From Hyphomicrobiaceae bacterium (lineage in GTDB: Bacteria > Pseudomonadota > Alphaproteobacteria > Rhizobiales > Hyphomicrobiaceae): DNA of 6,935 nt. The notes under the pieces were generated by a model. It saw only the letters and a list, made by a program, of their open reading frames with translations, made no database searches and had not been told where the DNA came from. Of the stretch, positions 5,551-6,935 are shown in pieces (position 1 is the stretch's first letter; the number at the start of each line of letters is the position of its first letter). The DNA is taken from the NCBI GenBank assembly GCA_020442225.1, contig JAGRKR010000082.1, positions 1-6,935 on the forward strand, given 5' to 3'. The position numbers and the translations under genes were made by a program.

Positions 5551-6935
5551 ATGACCAACTCCAAGATCAGCCTCGACGACAAGTATGATCTCGGCGCCTC
5601 CCGCGTATTGCTGACGGGTGCCCAGGCCGTGCTCAGGCTGGCGCTGATGCAGCGCTGGCGCGATGCACAGGCCGGGCTCGACACCGCCGGCTACATCACC
5701 GGCTACCGCGGCTCTCCCATCGCCGGTCTCGAAGGGGTGTTCCAGCGCGCCGGCCAGATCGCCAAGGCCAATCACATCGTCTTCCATCCCGCCCTCAACG
5801 AGGACCTCGCGGCGACGGCCATCTGGGGCGCGCAACAGGCCGAGCTCAGGGGCGAAGGCAAGTACGACGGCGTCTATGCCATCTGGTACGGCAAGGGTCC
5901 GGGCGTCGATCGTTCGGGCGACGCTTTCCGCCACGCCAACCATGCCGGCACGGCGAAACACGGCGGCGTCATCGCGCTGATGGGCGACGATCACACCTGC
6001 GAGAGTTCCACGTCGGCGCACCAGAGCGAATTCGCCTTCGTCGACGCCATGATGCCCGTGCTCAATCCGGCAGGCGTGCAGGAGATCCTCGACTACGGCG
6101 TCTATGGCCTCGCCCTCTCGCGCTATGCCGGCGTCTGGGTCGGCGTGAAATGCGTGAAGGACAATTTCGAATCGACGACCGTCGTCGACGGCCGGCCCGA
6201 CCGCGTAACGGTGACCCTGCCGACCGACTACACGCCGCCCGCCGAAGGCCTCAACATCCGTCTGGGTGACGGCGCTCTGCTCAAGGAGGCGCGGCTGCAC
6301 GACCACAAGCGGCCGGCCATTCTCGCCTTCATGCGCGCCAATCCGCTCGACCGGCTCGTGCTCCGCGGCGGCGCTGCGCCGAAGATCGGCATCATCACGT
6401 CGGGCAAGAGCTATCTCGATACGCGCCAGGCGCTCGACGAGCTCGGCATCGACGAGTTGGCTGCCACGCGGCTGGGCCTGCGGCTCTACAAGGTGGCGAT
6501 GACCTGGCCGCTGGAGCCGACCGGCCTCGCGCGCTTCGCCCAGGGGCTGGACCTCGTCATCGTGGTCGAGGAAAAGCGCTCTCTCATCGAGACACAGGTC
6601 AAGGAGCAGCTCTACGGCAAGCCGGGCGCCCCCGTCGTGATCGGCAAGAAGGACGAGCACGAGCAATGGCTCTTCCCGGCCAAGGGCGCGCTCGAGCCGA
6701 CGGACGTCGCCGTCGCTATCGGCGAGCGACTGCTGCGCTATGCCGACGATCAGGACATCAAGACCCGGCTGGCCGCCCTGAAGCGGCTCAAGGGCAACAA
6801 GCCCGAGCCCGACGCTGCCGCCATGCGCATCCCCTATTTCTGCGCGGGGTGCCCGCACAATTCCTCGACGGTCGTGCCCGCGGGCTCGCGCGCCTATGCG
6901 GGCATCGGCTGCCACTACATGGCCCAGTGGATGGA
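5551..6935 (+). CDS. Fused indolepyruvate ferredoxin oxidoreductase family protein (partial, C-terminus off the right edge)
   Basis: N-terminal 461 codons of the fused (alpha plus beta) indolepyruvate ferredoxin oxidoreductase family, usually about 1,150 residues. The family decarboxylates arylpyruvates such as indolepyruvate with CoA and ferredoxin, giving acyl-CoA, CO2 and reduced ferredoxin; in proteobacteria it is tied to aromatic or other amino acid breakdown. Visible marks are ISLDDKYDL (6-14), GYRGSP (51-56), NEDLAATAIWGAQQ (83-96), WYGKGPGVDRSGDAFRHAN (112-130), GDDHTCESS (145-153) and, at the start of the thiamine-diphosphate domain, CAGCPHNSST (431-440) followed by GIGCHYM. The reading frame is open to the window end. 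ATG 5551 has GAGG five bases upstream and gives the usual family N-terminus; an in-frame ATG at 5470 would add 27 residues unlike the family and lacks a good ribosome site. Cytoplasmic. Family certain, exact substrate not. Confidence 0.95.
   Translation, partial: MTNSKISLDDKYDLGASRVLLTGAQAVLRLALMQRWRDAQAGLDTAGYITGYRGSPIAGLEGVFQRAGQIAKANHIVFHPALNEDLAATAIWGAQQAELRGEGKYDGVYAIWYGKGPGVDRSGDAFRHANHAGTAKHGGVIALMGDDHTCESSTSAHQSEFAFVDAMMPVLNPAGVQEILDYGVYGLALSRYAGVWVGVKCVKDNFESTTVVDGRPDRVTVTLPTDYTPPAEGLNIRLGDGALLKEARLHDHKRPAILAFMRANPLDRLVLRGGAAPKIGIITSGKSYLDTRQALDELGIDELAATRLGLRLYKVAMTWPLEPTGLARFAQGLDLVIVVEEKRSLIETQVKEQLYGKPGAPVVIGKKDEHEQWLFPAKGALEPTDVAVAIGERLLRYADDQDIKTRLAALKRLKGNKPEPDAAAMRIPYFCAGCPHNSSTVVPAGSRAYAGIGCHYMAQWM

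Noticed and set aside
5464..6915. Minus-strand open frame of 483 codons opposite the indolepyruvate oxidoreductase gene
   Set aside because: It is antisense to a clearly recognised gene; its composition (rich in Arg, Ala, Gly, Asp, His) is typical of a GC-driven shadow frame, and no family motif is seen.
1..6935. Search for tRNA, rRNA, CRISPR arrays, insertion-sequence ends and attachment sites
   Set aside because: No tRNA-like cloverleaf, regularly spaced repeats, transposase frames or matching terminal repeats were noticed on reading either strand.

Overview
The window is about 65% GC by eye. Its gene content and codon use suggest an alphaproteobacterium, most likely of the Hyphomicrobiales type. 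The clues are a DUF2853 protein, a fused indolepyruvate ferredoxin oxidoreductase, a DUF1007/NicO gene pair and a short Zur-like palindrome ahead of znuA. The genus cannot be fixed from the sequence alone.

Left part, minus strand: a partial amidase-signature enzyme of the NylA-like subtype (C-terminus beyond the left edge). Upstream of it on the same strand is a complete ZnuA-type zinc-binding protein. No znuB or znuC lies beside znuA in this window.

Centre, plus strand: a 364-bp divergent intergenic region separates znuA from a two-gene operon. This operon encodes a secreted DUF1007 protein with an EF-hand-like loop and a NicO-family membrane transporter with a very histidine-rich loop; the two genes overlap by ATGA. 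A perfect 12-bp palindrome resembling alphaproteobacterial Zur operators lies in the divergent region. This suggests that znuA and the DUF1007-nicO pair form one zinc-responsive metal-handling locus. The same region holds a perfect 18-bp palindrome of unknown role just ahead of the DUF1007 gene. A small exported thioredoxin-fold protein (CPLC motif, SoxS-like) follows.

Right part, plus strand: a DUF2853 protein that ends in a clear intrinsic terminator, then the N-terminal 461 codons of a large fused indolepyruvate ferredoxin oxidoreductase that runs off the right edge. These two look like ordinary chromosomal genes with no evident link to the metal locus.

No RNA genes, insertion sequences, CRISPR arrays or attachment sites were seen. 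The most noteworthy part is the compact znuA / DUF1007 / NicO arrangement around a Zur-like operator. It points to zinc rather than nickel or cobalt as the metal for this NicO transporter, but this is inference.
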